Positions 8,615 to 17,863 of a DNA stretch of 64,000 nt are shown one piece after another. This DNA is from Fulvivirga ulvae (lineage in GTDB: Bacteria > Bacteroidota > Bacteroidia > Cytophagales > Cyclobacteriaceae), in the NCBI RefSeq assembly GCF_021389975.1, contig NZ_CP089981.1:4241501-4305500 (forward strand), in the 5' to 3' direction. The first letter of the stretch is position 1, and each line of letters begins with the position of its first letter. The notes under the pieces are model-generated. The model saw only the letters and a program-made list of their open reading frames with translations. It was not told where the DNA came from and made no database searches. The position numbers and the translations under genes are program-made.

Positions 8615-9502
8615 CTAGTAAATATAATGGAATTTAAATTTGCTGTCTGAAAACTCCAGGGCAGGCGCCGGTAAGTGTACCATGTTAAGTACATATAGCA
8701 CTGTATTGAGCAGGCTGGATTCCGATTTGTACTCGCTGAAGTCAAAGTCAATAGCCAGGTAGTACTGCCTTTTTGGGGTAAGGCCAAATTCGACGTTACC
8801 AGCATCGGTGGCGTATATCATGTTATGCGCACCATATCCAACTGCGAGGTTCAGCCATTTGGGAAAGTTTCGAAAGGAGTTAAACTTTGATAGATTTAAT
8901 GACAACCAGTAGGTCTGGCCATTGTAATCTTTGAGGAGCTCTTCCTGAAGGTTTTTACCGAGTGTTTCAGGGCGGTGGTTCGGGAAGTCAGTACGGTGAA
9001 ATGAGAATTTAGGCTGAATTCGAATATCCTTCCATAATTTCTTTTGCCCGTAAAATAGTATAGTGCCGAAGGTATTTGCGGTCAGGTCAGTATAAGAGGC
9101 TCCATAGGCACTTGAGAAACCATCAAAGACTTCTATGGAAGAGAGTACCACTATGCTGGAAAGGGCTCCATAGGTTAAGGACTTGTTTTCAGACAAGCCG
9201 GCCCATCTCAGTGCTTCATAGCCTGCGGAGTTGATATGAAAGGCAGCATATGCATGGCCAGCTTTGTCCACCTGTTTCCACTCCCGGGAATCATCAAAAA
9301 AGTGAAAGGACTCCCTTTCAAAGTCAGCATACCATAATTGATTGAGAGCTACCAACGAGCCTGCATATGCTATTGTTGAAGTGATTACTAATGGCTTCAA
9401 CCTCTTTTTTTGTAATGTACTGTCAGTCTGGGCCTGTAATGAGATTATCAATATCAACTGAAGGGAAAGAAGAGCAATAAACCTATTCAATTTCATCCTC
9501 AT
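8615..9502 (-). CDS. DUF2279 (YfiM-like) envelope protein
   Basis: A 295-aa exported protein. The N-terminus KLNRFIALLSLQLILIISLQAQ is a signal peptide. The central part (about 40-165) matches the DUF2279/YfiM family: ALNQLWYADFERESFHFFDD, WKQVDKAGHAYAAF and EVFDGFSSAYGASYTDL. The C-terminal half is beta-rich and could form part of an outer-membrane structure. It overlaps the 3' end of tamB by 20 bases on the same strand, so the two are probably co-transcribed. Function of the family is not known; the link with TamB suggests a role at the outer membrane. Confidence 0.8.
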   Translation of the reverse strand: MRMKLNRFIALLSLQLILIISLQAQTDSTLQKKRLKPLVITSTIAYAGSLVALNQLWYADFERESFHFFDDSREWKQVDKAGHAYAAFHINSAGYEALRWAGLSENKSLTYGALSSIVVLSSIEVFDGFSSAYGASYTDLTANTFGTILFYGQKKLWKDIRIQPKFSFHRTDFPNHRPETLGKNLQEELLKDYNGQTYWLSLNLSKFNSFRNFPKWLNLAVGYGAHNMIYATDAGNVEFGLTPKRQYYLAIDFDFSEYKSESSLLNTVLYVLNMVHLPAPALEFSDSKFKFHYIY

Positions 9503-12500
9503 CTTTTATTCCCTCCCGGTTATTCATGGTGTTTGGGTCATCGTCTTTTTCATCCCCGCCCTTTTCTCCATTCTCCTGTTCATCATCTTCCTGAGCTCCC
9601 TTTTCTTTTCCTTTCTGAAACAACTCTTTTAATTCATCAAAACTCTGGGTATGGATAATACTAAAGCCGGTTGTTATGGTGTTCTGGTTTTCTTCCGTAG
9701 GGTTTATTGGATTGTAATTGGTGCGGTTATACATTTTTGCCCGAAATTTACCGTCAGGTGTCAGCAGGTATTCCAATGTCCAGTCACCCGCTACACTGGA
9801 GATGTCCGTTCTGTTCTCCTGGTTGGTAAAACCTCCGTCACGTGTTACACGTAAGCGCCCGTCTAAAAAGGTATATGACAGGCGCAATTGAAAAGTGTTA
9901 TAGGCCTCTTCATCTAACTGGTCGAAGTCCACATCGAAGTCTATTTCAAGGTTTTCATCTACCTGGGTTACCCAATAGCTCAATTGGTTAGAAAGTAGCT
10001 CGCTTACACTACTTGTAATGGAACCACCCGTATTAAAAGATTGAAGCGGGCTAAAACGTCTTAATACAATGAGGCTGAATACCTGTCGTTTTAATTCTTG
10101 TTCATCGATACTATTCTTGAATTTTAAAAATTCGAACTCCAGATCCACATCCGGACGATCTGCAACCTTTATGTTACGGGGAAGGTTACTCGTAGTAATA
10201 TCAAAATTGACAGCGGGAGATAGTAGCGGGCCGTCTATGTCCAAAAATACCTTAACCGGATACTTTCTTTTGATTTCAACCACATCTTCGTAAACCTGGT
10301 CAGCCTCCTGCTGTACAAGTAAAGGTAGAAATGAGGCCAGCTGGTTATACGTGGCATTAATATCCAGAATACCCTGATAAGGGTCACCATACCAGGAAAT
10401 CTTGCTGTTGGGGAGTATTTCAAACTCTTTATTGATGATGTTATAAAGCGTGAAGTTATACCCCCCTTCCTGTATATTGAAGTCTCCAAACATATTAAAT
10501 TCACCTTTAGTGTCAATTTGGAGTTTGATATCTCCGTTACCCCTTCCCCGGATAATATCTCCGGCTTTTATATCAAAGATTATTTCACAATACGCGTCCG
10601 GGGTTATGTCAAGGTCGAAATCCAGTTTTAAACCTCTGAGATCGACCTTGCCGACCTCGCTTATAGTTGTATTTGTAGAGTCTTTAAAATTTACAAAATT
10701 GATATACTCCTCACGTTCAATACTCTCAGAGTCTCCGATTGGAATAAAAATCCGTGTTCCTTTTTCTGTTTTGGCCTGAGCAATGATATTCATATTGTTG
10801 ATAGGGCCGATAAGGTTTATAGTACCCGAAGCTATGCCTGTACCATAAAAAAGGTCATTGTCTTTACTGGTCGTATTTAAGACCATGAAGTTTGATAACT
10901 GCCCATTAAGGTCAATAAAAAACTCTCTGAAATTCTGATGGGTAACAGCGCCGGATAGAGAACCTGTACTGTTTTGACTATCAGTCACATTCATTTGTTT
11001 GAAACCGATCTTATTATCTTCAAAATAGAAGTCACCACTTAGTTTATAGTTTGTGCCCAGATAATTGATGTGAATGAAACCATCATCTATAGTTCCCTTA
11101 CCTTCAATTACAGGCTGCCAGGGAGTCCCTGAGATAAACAATTCTCCGGATGCTGTACCTTTAAGCTGAGTAAAATAGCTATCGATGAACGGTTCAAGTA
11201 TGTTTAGCTCTGTTTTGTCGAGGAATGCTCTCATTTTGAGTTGGTTCTCTTCATTTTTGGCTGGCGCATAATAGCCTTTCAATGTCAGGATCTTGCCCTT
11301 TTTCCTGTTTACGGAAAAGCTCATGTCAAATTGTTTTTGGGTATCATTCCAAATATTGGTGCCATAGATGTCCCCAACCAGGAAGTTGTCAATTTTAAAC
11401 CGGTCTATTGATATCTCACTTTGTACATGCATATCATTGTAATAGTTGCTGATATCGGCATATCCATGCATGGTACCAGACAGGTCTTTCGACAGAATGG
11501 TGTTAATGTTTTCCAGTTTCAGACTATCAACATTAAGGGTTAGCTTAGCGTCTTCAGACTCTGAGATCATACCGTTTAAAGCTATACTTTGCTGCTCATT
11601 GTACACCCTGAGCTGTTCTACAGTAATTTCAGTACCCTTTATCGTGATCAGGTTTTCATCTTCGATCAGCCACTCTTTATCCAGGATCTGAAGGTCCGAT
11701 GGCTGCAGGCTGATATGCGTTTCATCAGGAAGGAAATCTATGGAGCCAAACAACCTTGCATAATTGGCGTATTTGACCTGGTCTATATCAAACTCAAAAT
11801 CAATGTGACGGTTGTTCCAGATTCCTTCAAAAATCAGGTTTTTAGTCTCTATATCAGCTATCCATTGTCTTTCAGAAGCAACATATACCATGGCGAGTAC
11901 ACTCGTACTATCAGCTATTTTGGAAATATTAAGTTGTAGTTCGTCATTATAAAACTTGTCATTCTTATAGACCAATGTGTCTACTCTTGTATCCATTGAG
12001 ATTATTGAGGTATAACCACCTGTAAAATTACCGGATACAGTACTTAAAGGTGATATGTACAGATCCGGAGCTACCAGGTCAAATATTGGATTCGGATCTT
12101 TTACATGGAGAGTGTAGTCGAGAGTATAATCTTTGTAGGTATGGCCCTTTTTTCCTTTATAATATTGAGTGAGTGCATCTTTATCGTTCTTCAAATTGAG
12201 TTTATATTCGTAGAAAAGTCGCTTGAGGTCTTCATAAACAATGGTATAGTCAAAAACACCCCTGGCTTCAAAGTTCAGTAGGTTAGTTTCAAGAAGCAGT
12301 TGCCGTTCATCCACCTTTTTGAGCGAGGAGATGCTTAGGGTGTCTATGGCCAGCTCCTTATCTTTATAGCGGATAAATGAATTTTTGAGATTAGCTATAC
12401 CAATGATACTATCAATTTTTAGTCCTCTGGCGTTGACATCAATTTCGCTTCTTATAAAAACCTCATCCTTGGAAAGGTTAAGTGGCTTGAGGAAAAGCGT

Positions 12501-14081
12501 ATCCAGATCGGCTTTAATATTGAACAGGTTAATGTCCTTGCGTAAATCAATGGATCCTGTGGTAGTGAGCTTGAGGTTAGGGTCATTGATGCTGAGGTAT
12601 CCTTTGAAAAACTCCTTGGCAAATTCGGCATCGGTACTGATGTCTGCATACCTGTAATTGTTTATTTCTATATGATCGATCTGACCTTTCAAAGCAAAAT
12701 TGGCATCTTCCAGCGTAACCCCTGAACCTTTTATCTCTCCTCTTACAGATACATTGCCAAATATCTTATTATTAGTGTAACCGCCCAGATTAAAGTTATC
12801 CATATGCAAAGTGCCACTGTATGTGGAGCGGGTTACATCTTCTTCAAGTTTGAGGTTTATGTCGGAGCTTATCAGGCCATAGTCGGTGTAAAAATTACCT
12901 TTTGCTACAAAGTCATTAGGGAAGCCAAGAAACTTAGCGTTGAAACTAATCCTTTCAAAAGGATCAAGGTGTTTGTAGGTTTTGCTTTTTAAGTAGTATT
13001 TAAGATCTTCGATACGCACATAGGAGTTGGTCAGGTCGAAGTTGATGAATGTCTCCTGGAAATCGGGTAATCCAGACATTCGTATCCGTCCTTTTAGCGC
13101 AGTGCCTTCACCAAACCTGAGGTATGCGTTGTCCAGTGTGAATGAACTGACCTTGCCTTTAAAATCTCCTGATAACCAGTAGTATTCATTGAATTGTTTA
13201 AAAGGAGGTGCAAAAAGAGCCAGATCATGACTGTGCAGTGTAGTCTGATCAAAATTGGCCTCCACATTAACTTTAGTATTAAATTCATTGAGATCCAGGG
13301 TACTGCTATACCTGAATATTACGGTGTCTTTAATCACACTATTGCCGACTTTGAGGTTTAGCCCTTCAAACTTCATGGCACTTTGACTGACACTGAACGA
13401 CGTGGTGAGATGATTAATATCGAGCCCGGTAACTCTGTCGATGGTTGACAGGGATGAAACTTCCAGGTTTAGTGTATCTGCTACCGAGTTCAGGTTGACA
13501 AACTCTCCATTGATGCTATCTAAAGTAAAATGATAATAGTCAAAACCATTTTTAATAGAGTCACGGTCCTGATCATAGTAAGTGAAGGTGGCATTTTTAA
13601 GCGTGAGGTGATCAAGAGAAAGATACTGGCGTTTGTTGGTCTGTTTTCTTATGCGCGCCTTAAGCCTTCTGATCAGCTCATTGATATTTAAAGTTTTTAC
13701 TGTATCATCAATGGTGATCTTGGTCAGGTAAACATGTGCGTCATTAATGACTATGTCATCGATATTGTGATCTTCTTTATTGAGTACGGCTTTTATATTA
13801 AAGTCAATTTCTATCTCTCCGGTATAGATGAGCCTGTTACCTTCAGGGTCAATCACTCTAAGTCCTTCAACATCAACAAGATCAAACCAATTGATCGCCA
13901 CATGTTCAACGGTAATATTGTAACCGGTTATGCCGGAGTAGTGTTTGGACAGGTAATTGACTATTTTGGTCTGGACGTATGGTACCTGTATTGCACCCGC
14001 GACAAGGGCCAATAAAAAGAAAACAGAGAGTATGAACCAAAGTATTGCCTTAACAATACGTTTTTTAATAACTTGCGCCAA
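9483..14081 (-). CDS. tamB: TamB-like translocation/assembly protein
   Basis: A very long (1532 aa) AsmA/TamB-type protein that bridges the periplasm and helps lipid transport or outer-membrane protein assembly. One N-terminal membrane anchor (about residues 10-32, ILWFILSVFFLLALVAGAI) is followed by more than a thousand residues of repetitive beta strands and the conserved C-terminal DUF490 domain (about 1020-1480, including GEFNMFGDFNIQEGGYNFTL and FDITTSNLPRNIKV). The tail is extremely acidic (EDDEQENGEKGGDEKDDD). The start is TTG, directly after an in-frame stop, and 12 bases separate it from the divergent tsaD start. No TamA gene is next to it. Confidence 0.9.
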   Translation of the reverse strand: MAQVIKKRIVKAILWFILSVFFLLALVAGAIQVPYVQTKIVNYLSKHYSGITGYNITVEHVAINWFDLVDVEGLRVIDPEGNRLIYTGEIEIDFNIKAVLNKEDHNIDDIVINDAHVYLTKITIDDTVKTLNINELIRRLKARIRKQTNKRQYLSLDHLTLKNATFTYYDQDRDSIKNGFDYYHFTLDSINGEFVNLNSVADTLNLEVSSLSTIDRVTGLDINHLTTSFSVSQSAMKFEGLNLKVGNSVIKDTVIFRYSSTLDLNEFNTKVNVEANFDQTTLHSHDLALFAPPFKQFNEYYWLSGDFKGKVSSFTLDNAYLRFGEGTALKGRIRMSGLPDFQETFINFDLTNSYVRIEDLKYYLKSKTYKHLDPFERISFNAKFLGFPNDFVAKGNFYTDYGLISSDINLKLEEDVTRSTYSGTLHMDNFNLGGYTNNKIFGNVSVRGEIKGSGVTLEDANFALKGQIDHIEINNYRYADISTDAEFAKEFFKGYLSINDPNLKLTTTGSIDLRKDINLFNIKADLDTLFLKPLNLSKDEVFIRSEIDVNARGLKIDSIIGIANLKNSFIRYKDKELAIDTLSISSLKKVDERQLLLETNLLNFEARGVFDYTIVYEDLKRLFYEYKLNLKNDKDALTQYYKGKKGHTYKDYTLDYTLHVKDPNPIFDLVAPDLYISPLSTVSGNFTGGYTSIISMDTRVDTLVYKNDKFYNDELQLNISKIADSTSVLAMVYVASERQWIADIETKNLIFEGIWNNRHIDFEFDIDQVKYANYARLFGSIDFLPDETHISLQPSDLQILDKEWLIEDENLITIKGTEITVEQLRVYNEQQSIALNGMISESEDAKLTLNVDSLKLENINTILSKDLSGTMHGYADISNYYNDMHVQSEISIDRFKIDNFLVGDIYGTNIWNDTQKQFDMSFSVNRKKGKILTLKGYYAPAKNEENQLKMRAFLDKTELNILEPFIDSYFTQLKGTASGELFISGTPWQPVIEGKGTIDDGFIHINYLGTNYKLSGDFYFEDNKIGFKQMNVTDSQNSTGSLSGAVTHQNFREFFIDLNGQLSNFMVLNTTSKDNDLFYGTGIASGTINLIGPINNMNIIAQAKTEKGTRIFIPIGDSESIEREEYINFVNFKDSTNTTISEVGKVDLRGLKLDFDLDITPDAYCEIIFDIKAGDIIRGRGNGDIKLQIDTKGEFNMFGDFNIQEGGYNFTLYNIINKEFEILPNSKISWYGDPYQGILDINATYNQLASFLPLLVQQEADQVYEDVVEIKRKYPVKVFLDIDGPLLSPAVNFDITTSNLPRNIKVADRPDVDLEFEFLKFKNSIDEQELKRQVFSLIVLRRFSPLQSFNTGGSITSSVSELLSNQLSYWVTQVDENLEIDFDVDFDQLDEEAYNTFQLRLSYTFLDGRLRVTRDGGFTNQENRTDISSVAGDWTLEYLLTPDGKFRAKMYNRTNYNPINPTEENQNTITTGFSIIHTQSFDELKELFQKGKEKGAQEDDEQENGEKGGDEKDDDPNTMNNREGIKDEDEIE

Positions 14082-14093
14082 AATTTAAAAACA

Positions 14094-15098
14094 ATGAAGC
14101 CTACCATACTTGCCATAGAATCATCTTGCGATGAAACATCCGCTGCAATTATTAAAAATGGCAAAGTAGTCAATAATATAATTGCAACGCAATCAGTACA
14201 CAAAAAATATGGAGGAGTAGTTCCCGAATTAGCTTCCAGAGCTCATCAACAAAATATTGTACCTGTTATAAAGGAGGCCATGGACCATGCCGGCATAACC
14301 AAACATGACCTGAATGCGGTGGCATTCACCCGTGGCCCCGGGTTGTTAGGGGCCTTGCTTGTAGGCACTTCGTTTGCCAAATCGATGGCCATGGGACTGA
14401 ATATACCTCTAATTGAGGTCAACCATATGCAGGCCCATATATTGGCACATTTTATTGATGATCCTAAGCCAAGGTTCCCGTTTCTCTGTCTGACAGTTAG
14501 TGGTGGGCATACACAAATAGTTTTAGTGAGGGATTTTCTTGAAATGGAGGTGATTGGTGAGACGCAGGATGATGCCGTAGGAGAGGCATTTGATAAATGT
14601 GCCAAGCTCATGGATTTTCCTTATCCCGGAGGGCCGCTTATTGATAAATATGCTAAAGAGGGTGACCCGTTGGCCTATGAATTTCCCGAAACGGAGATGC
14701 AAGGACTTAATTTTTCTTTTAGTGGCATTAAAACCGCATTTCTTTATTTTTTAAGAGATAATAAAGCGAAAGACCCGGAATTTGTTAATAAAAACGTCAA
14801 TAATATCTGTGCGAGCCTTCAGCACAGCCTGGTAAAGATGCTGATGCAGAAGTTAAAAAGAGCAAGCAATGAATCAGGAATTAAGGAAATAGCAATTGCC
14901 GGAGGTGTATCGGCCAACAGTGGTTTAAGAACTGAGCTTACAAACCTGGCCAGCGAAAAAGGTTGGAATGTATATATACCCGATTTTCAGTACTGTACTG
15001 ATAATGCGGGGATGATTGCTATGGCGGCGCACTATAAATACCTCACGGGGCATTTCAGCTCGCTGGACGTTAGCCCGGAAGCGCGTATGAAAATCTGA
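14094..15098 (+). CDS. tsaD: tRNA N6-adenosine threonylcarbamoyltransferase
   Basis: TsaD (Gcp/Kae1 family), 334 aa: transfers the threonylcarbamoyl group from TC-AMP to A37 of ANN-decoding tRNAs. ASKHA-fold motifs are present: AIESSCDETSAAI at residues 7-19, metal-binding HMQAHILAHF near 108-117, CLTVSGGHTQIV near 132 and IAGGVSANSGLR near 268. The ATG at 14094 was chosen because it gives MKPTILAIESS; the extension from 14073 would add seven odd residues and overlap tamB. It heads a run with the thioesterase gene four bases downstream. Essential housekeeping gene. Confidence 0.96.
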   Translation: MKPTILAIESSCDETSAAIIKNGKVVNNIIATQSVHKKYGGVVPELASRAHQQNIVPVIKEAMDHAGITKHDLNAVAFTRGPGLLGALLVGTSFAKSMAMGLNIPLIEVNHMQAHILAHFIDDPKPRFPFLCLTVSGGHTQIVLVRDFLEMEVIGETQDDAVGEAFDKCAKLMDFPYPGGPLIDKYAKEGDPLAYEFPETEMQGLNFSFSGIKTAFLYFLRDNKAKDPEFVNKNVNNICASLQHSLVKMLMQKLKRASNESGIKEIAIAGGVSANSGLRTELTNLASEKGWNVYIPDFQYCTDNAGMIAMAAHYKYLTGHFSSLDVSPEARMKI

Positions 15099-15102
15099 AA
15101 TT

Positions 15103-15501
15103 ATGAAAGCGATTTTTAAACCCGGGGATAAAAAAAAGTACACGGTCAGGATAACAAAACAGGATGTTGCTGCTTTTCATAATGAAGTAGTGCACGAGGT
15201 ATGTTCAACTTTTGCCCTGGCCCGGGAGATAGAATGGTCTACCCGCCTTTTTGTGCTGGAGATGAAAGAGGAAATGGAGGAGGGGATTGGTACCAGGCTG
15301 GAAATAAACCATAAAGGTCCTGCGTTTGTTGGAGAAACATTAAGCATAGAAGCTACTGTTGAGCGCATTGAGAAAAATGAGTTGCTCTGTTCATACATTG
15401 CACGTGTGGGTGACAGACTGGTTGCCGAAGGAGTGACCGGTCAAAAAGTACTGCCTAAAAAGAAGATTAAAGAAATATTTGAGAAGGCAGCAGATGTATA
15501 A
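15103..15501 (+). CDS. Hotdog-fold thioesterase (FlK-like)
   Basis: A 132-aa single hotdog-fold protein of the FlK-like acyl-CoA thioesterase group. The typical central helix region VVHEVCSTFALAREIEWSTR is followed by GTRLEINHKGPAFVGETL, the segment where these enzymes bind the acyl-CoA. The C-terminus is lysine-rich. It starts four bases after tsaD and is probably translated from the same message. The natural substrate is unknown. Confidence 0.78.
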   Translation: MKAIFKPGDKKKYTVRITKQDVAAFHNEVVHEVCSTFALAREIEWSTRLFVLEMKEEMEEGIGTRLEINHKGPAFVGETLSIEATVERIEKNELLCSYIARVGDRLVAEGVTGQKVLPKKKIKEIFEKAADV

Positions 15502-15563
15502 TATGTGATTTAAAAAATCTCATAAATCACGACTTCTATAATTTTAAAATAATAAACATTCTC

Positions 15564-15571
15564 TACCTTTG
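15564..15571 (+). promoter_or_regulatory. Candidate -7 element for smpB
   Basis: TACCTTTG fits TAnnTTTG but ends only seven bases before the smpB ATG, which would make the transcript leaderless or nearly so. There is no clear -33 element, so confidence is low. Confidence 0.35.
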
Positions 15572-15578
15572 AACCACT

Positions 15579-16046
15579 ATGGCGAAAGAAAAGTCAAGAT
15601 TTTCAAATAATATTAATATAAAGAATCGAAAAGCTCGACATGAATATGAGTTTGTGGACACGTATGTGGCCGGAGTTGCCCTCAAGGGTACTGAGATAAA
15701 ATCAATAAGAGAAGGTAAGGTAAACCTGATGGATGGCTATTGCTATTTCAACCGGGGAGAGCTTTACGTTAAAGGAATTCATATTTCTCCTTACGCTCAG
15801 GGATCGTTTTATAATCATGAGACTACCCGTGAAAGAAAGCTGCTGTTGCATAAAAGAGAGCTTACGAAGTTGGAAAGTCAGATTAATGAAAAGGGATTGA
15901 CCATTATACCATCACGTCTTTTTATTAATGATCGTGGACTGGCTAAGCTGGAAATAGCGGTTGCCAAGGGTAAGAAGCTTCATGACAAAAGAGACAGCAT
16001 CAAGGAAAAAGATGTTAAACGCGAACTTGAACGTATTAAGTACTAA
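15579..16046 (+). CDS. smpB: SsrA-binding protein SmpB
   Basis: SmpB, 155 aa, binds tmRNA and brings it to stalled ribosomes for trans-translation. The beta-barrel signature VAGVALKGTEIKSIREGKVNLMD is split here as KGTEIKSIREGKVNL (about residues 36-50), with FNRGELYVKGIHISPY following and the basic C-terminal tail KLHDKRDSIKEKDVKRELER, which enters the decoding centre. Length is normal. The tmRNA gene is not in the window. The NlpC/P60 gene starts seven bases downstream, so they may share a transcript. Confidence 0.96.
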   Translation: MAKEKSRFSNNINIKNRKARHEYEFVDTYVAGVALKGTEIKSIREGKVNLMDGYCYFNRGELYVKGIHISPYAQGSFYNHETTRERKLLLHKRELTKLESQINEKGLTIIPSRLFINDRGLAKLEIAVAKGKKLHDKRDSIKEKDVKRELERIKY

Positions 16047-16052
16047 TCTGCT

Positions 16053-16844
16053 ATGGAAATAGATGAGAAAGGTATTTGCCGCCTGAGTGTAATTCCGGTG
16101 AGGGCGCATGCCAGTGATAAATCAGAACAGGTTACACAGCTATTGTTTGGCGACCATTATACGATTAACCAGGTTTCGGAAGACAGGAAATGGTTGAGAA
16201 TAGAAATGTATTTTGATAAATACATAGGCTGGATAGATGTAAAACAACATTATGCCATTTCTGAAGCATATTTCAACCAAATCAATGGTGCGGATTACAA
16301 GATATGCACTGACCTGACTTCAAGCATACTTTATAATAAGCATCATATCAGTATAGTGATTGGCAGTATTCTGCCTATATCCACCAACGAACTCTTTAAA
16401 ATGGAAGAGCAGCTGGCTTTTAACGGCGATAGCAAAAGTCTGAGCCAGAAACGGGAATATGAATATCTTAAACAGATAGCCAAGAAGTATCTCAATGCTC
16501 CGTATGCCTGGGGAGGTCGCTCTCCGTTTGGAATAGACTGCTCAGGCCTGGTGCAGAATGTTTTCCGTATATGCGGCTATGCTTTGCCTCGTGATGCATC
16601 TCAGCAGGTACGTAGCGGAGTGGCTGTAGCTTCTACGGATGAAAGTATGCCCGGGGACCTTGCGTTTTTTTCAGGAGAAAATGGAAATATCACACACGTG
16701 GGTATTGTGCTGGAAGATGGTCAGATTATCCATGCCTCGGGCAGAGTCAGGATCGACAACCTGGACACAAGAGGCATAGTGGATGCGCAGTCAGGACAGG
16801 TGACGCATATCTTCTCAACGCTCAGAAGGGTCATTAAAGAATAA
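16053..16844 (+). CDS. NlpC/P60 family cell-wall hydrolase
   Basis: C40 peptidase, 263 aa, with an N-terminal SH3-like targeting region (about 1-75) and a C-terminal NlpC/P60 domain (about 140-260). The catalytic Cys is in YAWGGRSPFGIDCSGLVQNV, the His in ITHVGIVL, with the third polar residue in IIHASGRVR. Such enzymes cut peptide stems of peptidoglycan. No signal peptide is evident at this start, which is unusual for a wall enzyme; the related dipeptidyl-peptidase VI type acts inside the cell on wall-derived peptides, and that is the likelier role. Confidence 0.85.
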   Translation: MEIDEKGICRLSVIPVRAHASDKSEQVTQLLFGDHYTINQVSEDRKWLRIEMYFDKYIGWIDVKQHYAISEAYFNQINGADYKICTDLTSSILYNKHHISIVIGSILPISTNELFKMEEQLAFNGDSKSLSQKREYEYLKQIAKKYLNAPYAWGGRSPFGIDCSGLVQNVFRICGYALPRDASQQVRSGVAVASTDESMPGDLAFFSGENGNITHVGIVLEDGQIIHASGRVRIDNLDTRGIVDAQSGQVTHIFSTLRRVIKE

Positions 16845-16893
16845 TTTTATAGGCGGTTTTGTTTTAAAACCAGATTGGGTTTATCTTAATAGG

Positions 16894-17406
16894 ATGAACC
16901 GCAAGGTATTGGTATTGAATCAGGACAACAGCCCCATATCGGTTTGCACGGTTCAGCGTGCTTTTTTACTGACCTATCTCAGAAAAACTGAGCTGGTAGA
17001 GGCTGCTAATGGATACAAAATAAACTCTGTATCCCAGAGCTTTCCTATGCCTTCGGTGATCAGGCTCACCAAATATGTTAATGTCCCTTATAAAGGAGTG
17101 GCGCTTACGAGGCAAAATGTATTCAAGCGCGATAACTTCTCCTGCCAGTATTGCGGTACCGACCGGGAGCTCACACTGGATCATGTTACACCCAGGTCTA
17201 AAGGGGGAAGATCAGCCTGGAATAACCTCGTAACTGCTTGTAAAAGATGTAATGCACGTAAAGGAGATAATACACCAGATGAAGCAGGGATTAAATTACG
17301 CATAAAGCCCTTCCGGCCTACCTATGTGATGTTTCTCAGGGACTTTTCGGGCTTCCATTGTGACGAGTGGAAGCCTTATCTGAACGGGAAGAGGAGTTTT
17401 GTTTGA
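16894..17406 (+). CDS. HNH endonuclease family protein
   Basis: A 170-aa protein of the short HNH type common in Bacteroidota. The HNH core lies at about residues 85-130: CQYCGTDRELTLDHVTPRSK, GRSAWNNL and CKRCNARKG. The two CxxC pairs bind structural zinc, and the His of LDHV is catalytic. The N-terminal part (VLVLNQDNSPISVCTVQRAF) is the conserved lead-in of this family, which is not tied to a mobile element. No neighbouring gene hints at a role. Confidence 0.85.
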   Translation: MNRKVLVLNQDNSPISVCTVQRAFLLTYLRKTELVEAANGYKINSVSQSFPMPSVIRLTKYVNVPYKGVALTRQNVFKRDNFSCQYCGTDRELTLDHVTPRSKGGRSAWNNLVTACKRCNARKGDNTPDEAGIKLRIKPFRPTYVMFLRDFSGFHCDEWKPYLNGKRSFV

Positions 17407-17863
17407 AAGGGTTCCTGAAAAAGGTATCATTTATTACTAGCCATTAACCCGATTACTTACCGGGTCTTATACTTCAAATAAGTGTGGATTAAAATACGAA
17501 AAAAGATACTCTACAGGCTTGCTAGTTAAACTCGGCCGTTGCTGCGAAATCTCAAATTATTTACTCTATATCGCAAGGCAATTTTTATTTGTTGCAAAAG
17601 AGATTGGCAAGTATTTGGGAAACGGTTTTGGCAAGGCAGTTAAAGGAACCGGAAAAGATTTGACCCTGGTGAAAAAGGAAATTAACAGTACTACCTCTGT
17701 TTGTGTGAGTATGTCCTGACTAATAAAGGTCTGGGTTTGGTTCCGATCCTGCAAAGCCTTTACAATTGGGGTAAAGCTTATGCAGATGGCAGGAAAATAT
17801 TCATTGGTTCAGATACTTAATTATCGGGAAGTGTAGCTTTTCAGTTGGGTACCGGCCCAATCC
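17407..17863. other. Gene-free stretch with possible decayed coding sequence
   Basis: 457 bases between the HNH gene and the kinase gene. Two unlinked coding-like pieces are visible on the + strand: a 66-codon frame from a TTG at 17519 (containing FVAKEIGKYLGNGFGKAVKG) and, in another frame, a piece ending near 17820 (LVPILQSLYNWGKAYADGRK). Neither has a good start or recognised family. They may be the remains of one gene broken by indels. No RNA gene or strong terminator is seen. Confidence 0.3.

Noticed and set aside
16894..17406. HNH protein as a mark of an intron or mobile element
   Set aside because: This HNH type is a common chromosomal gene in Bacteroidota, and no intron ends, repeats or transposase surround it.
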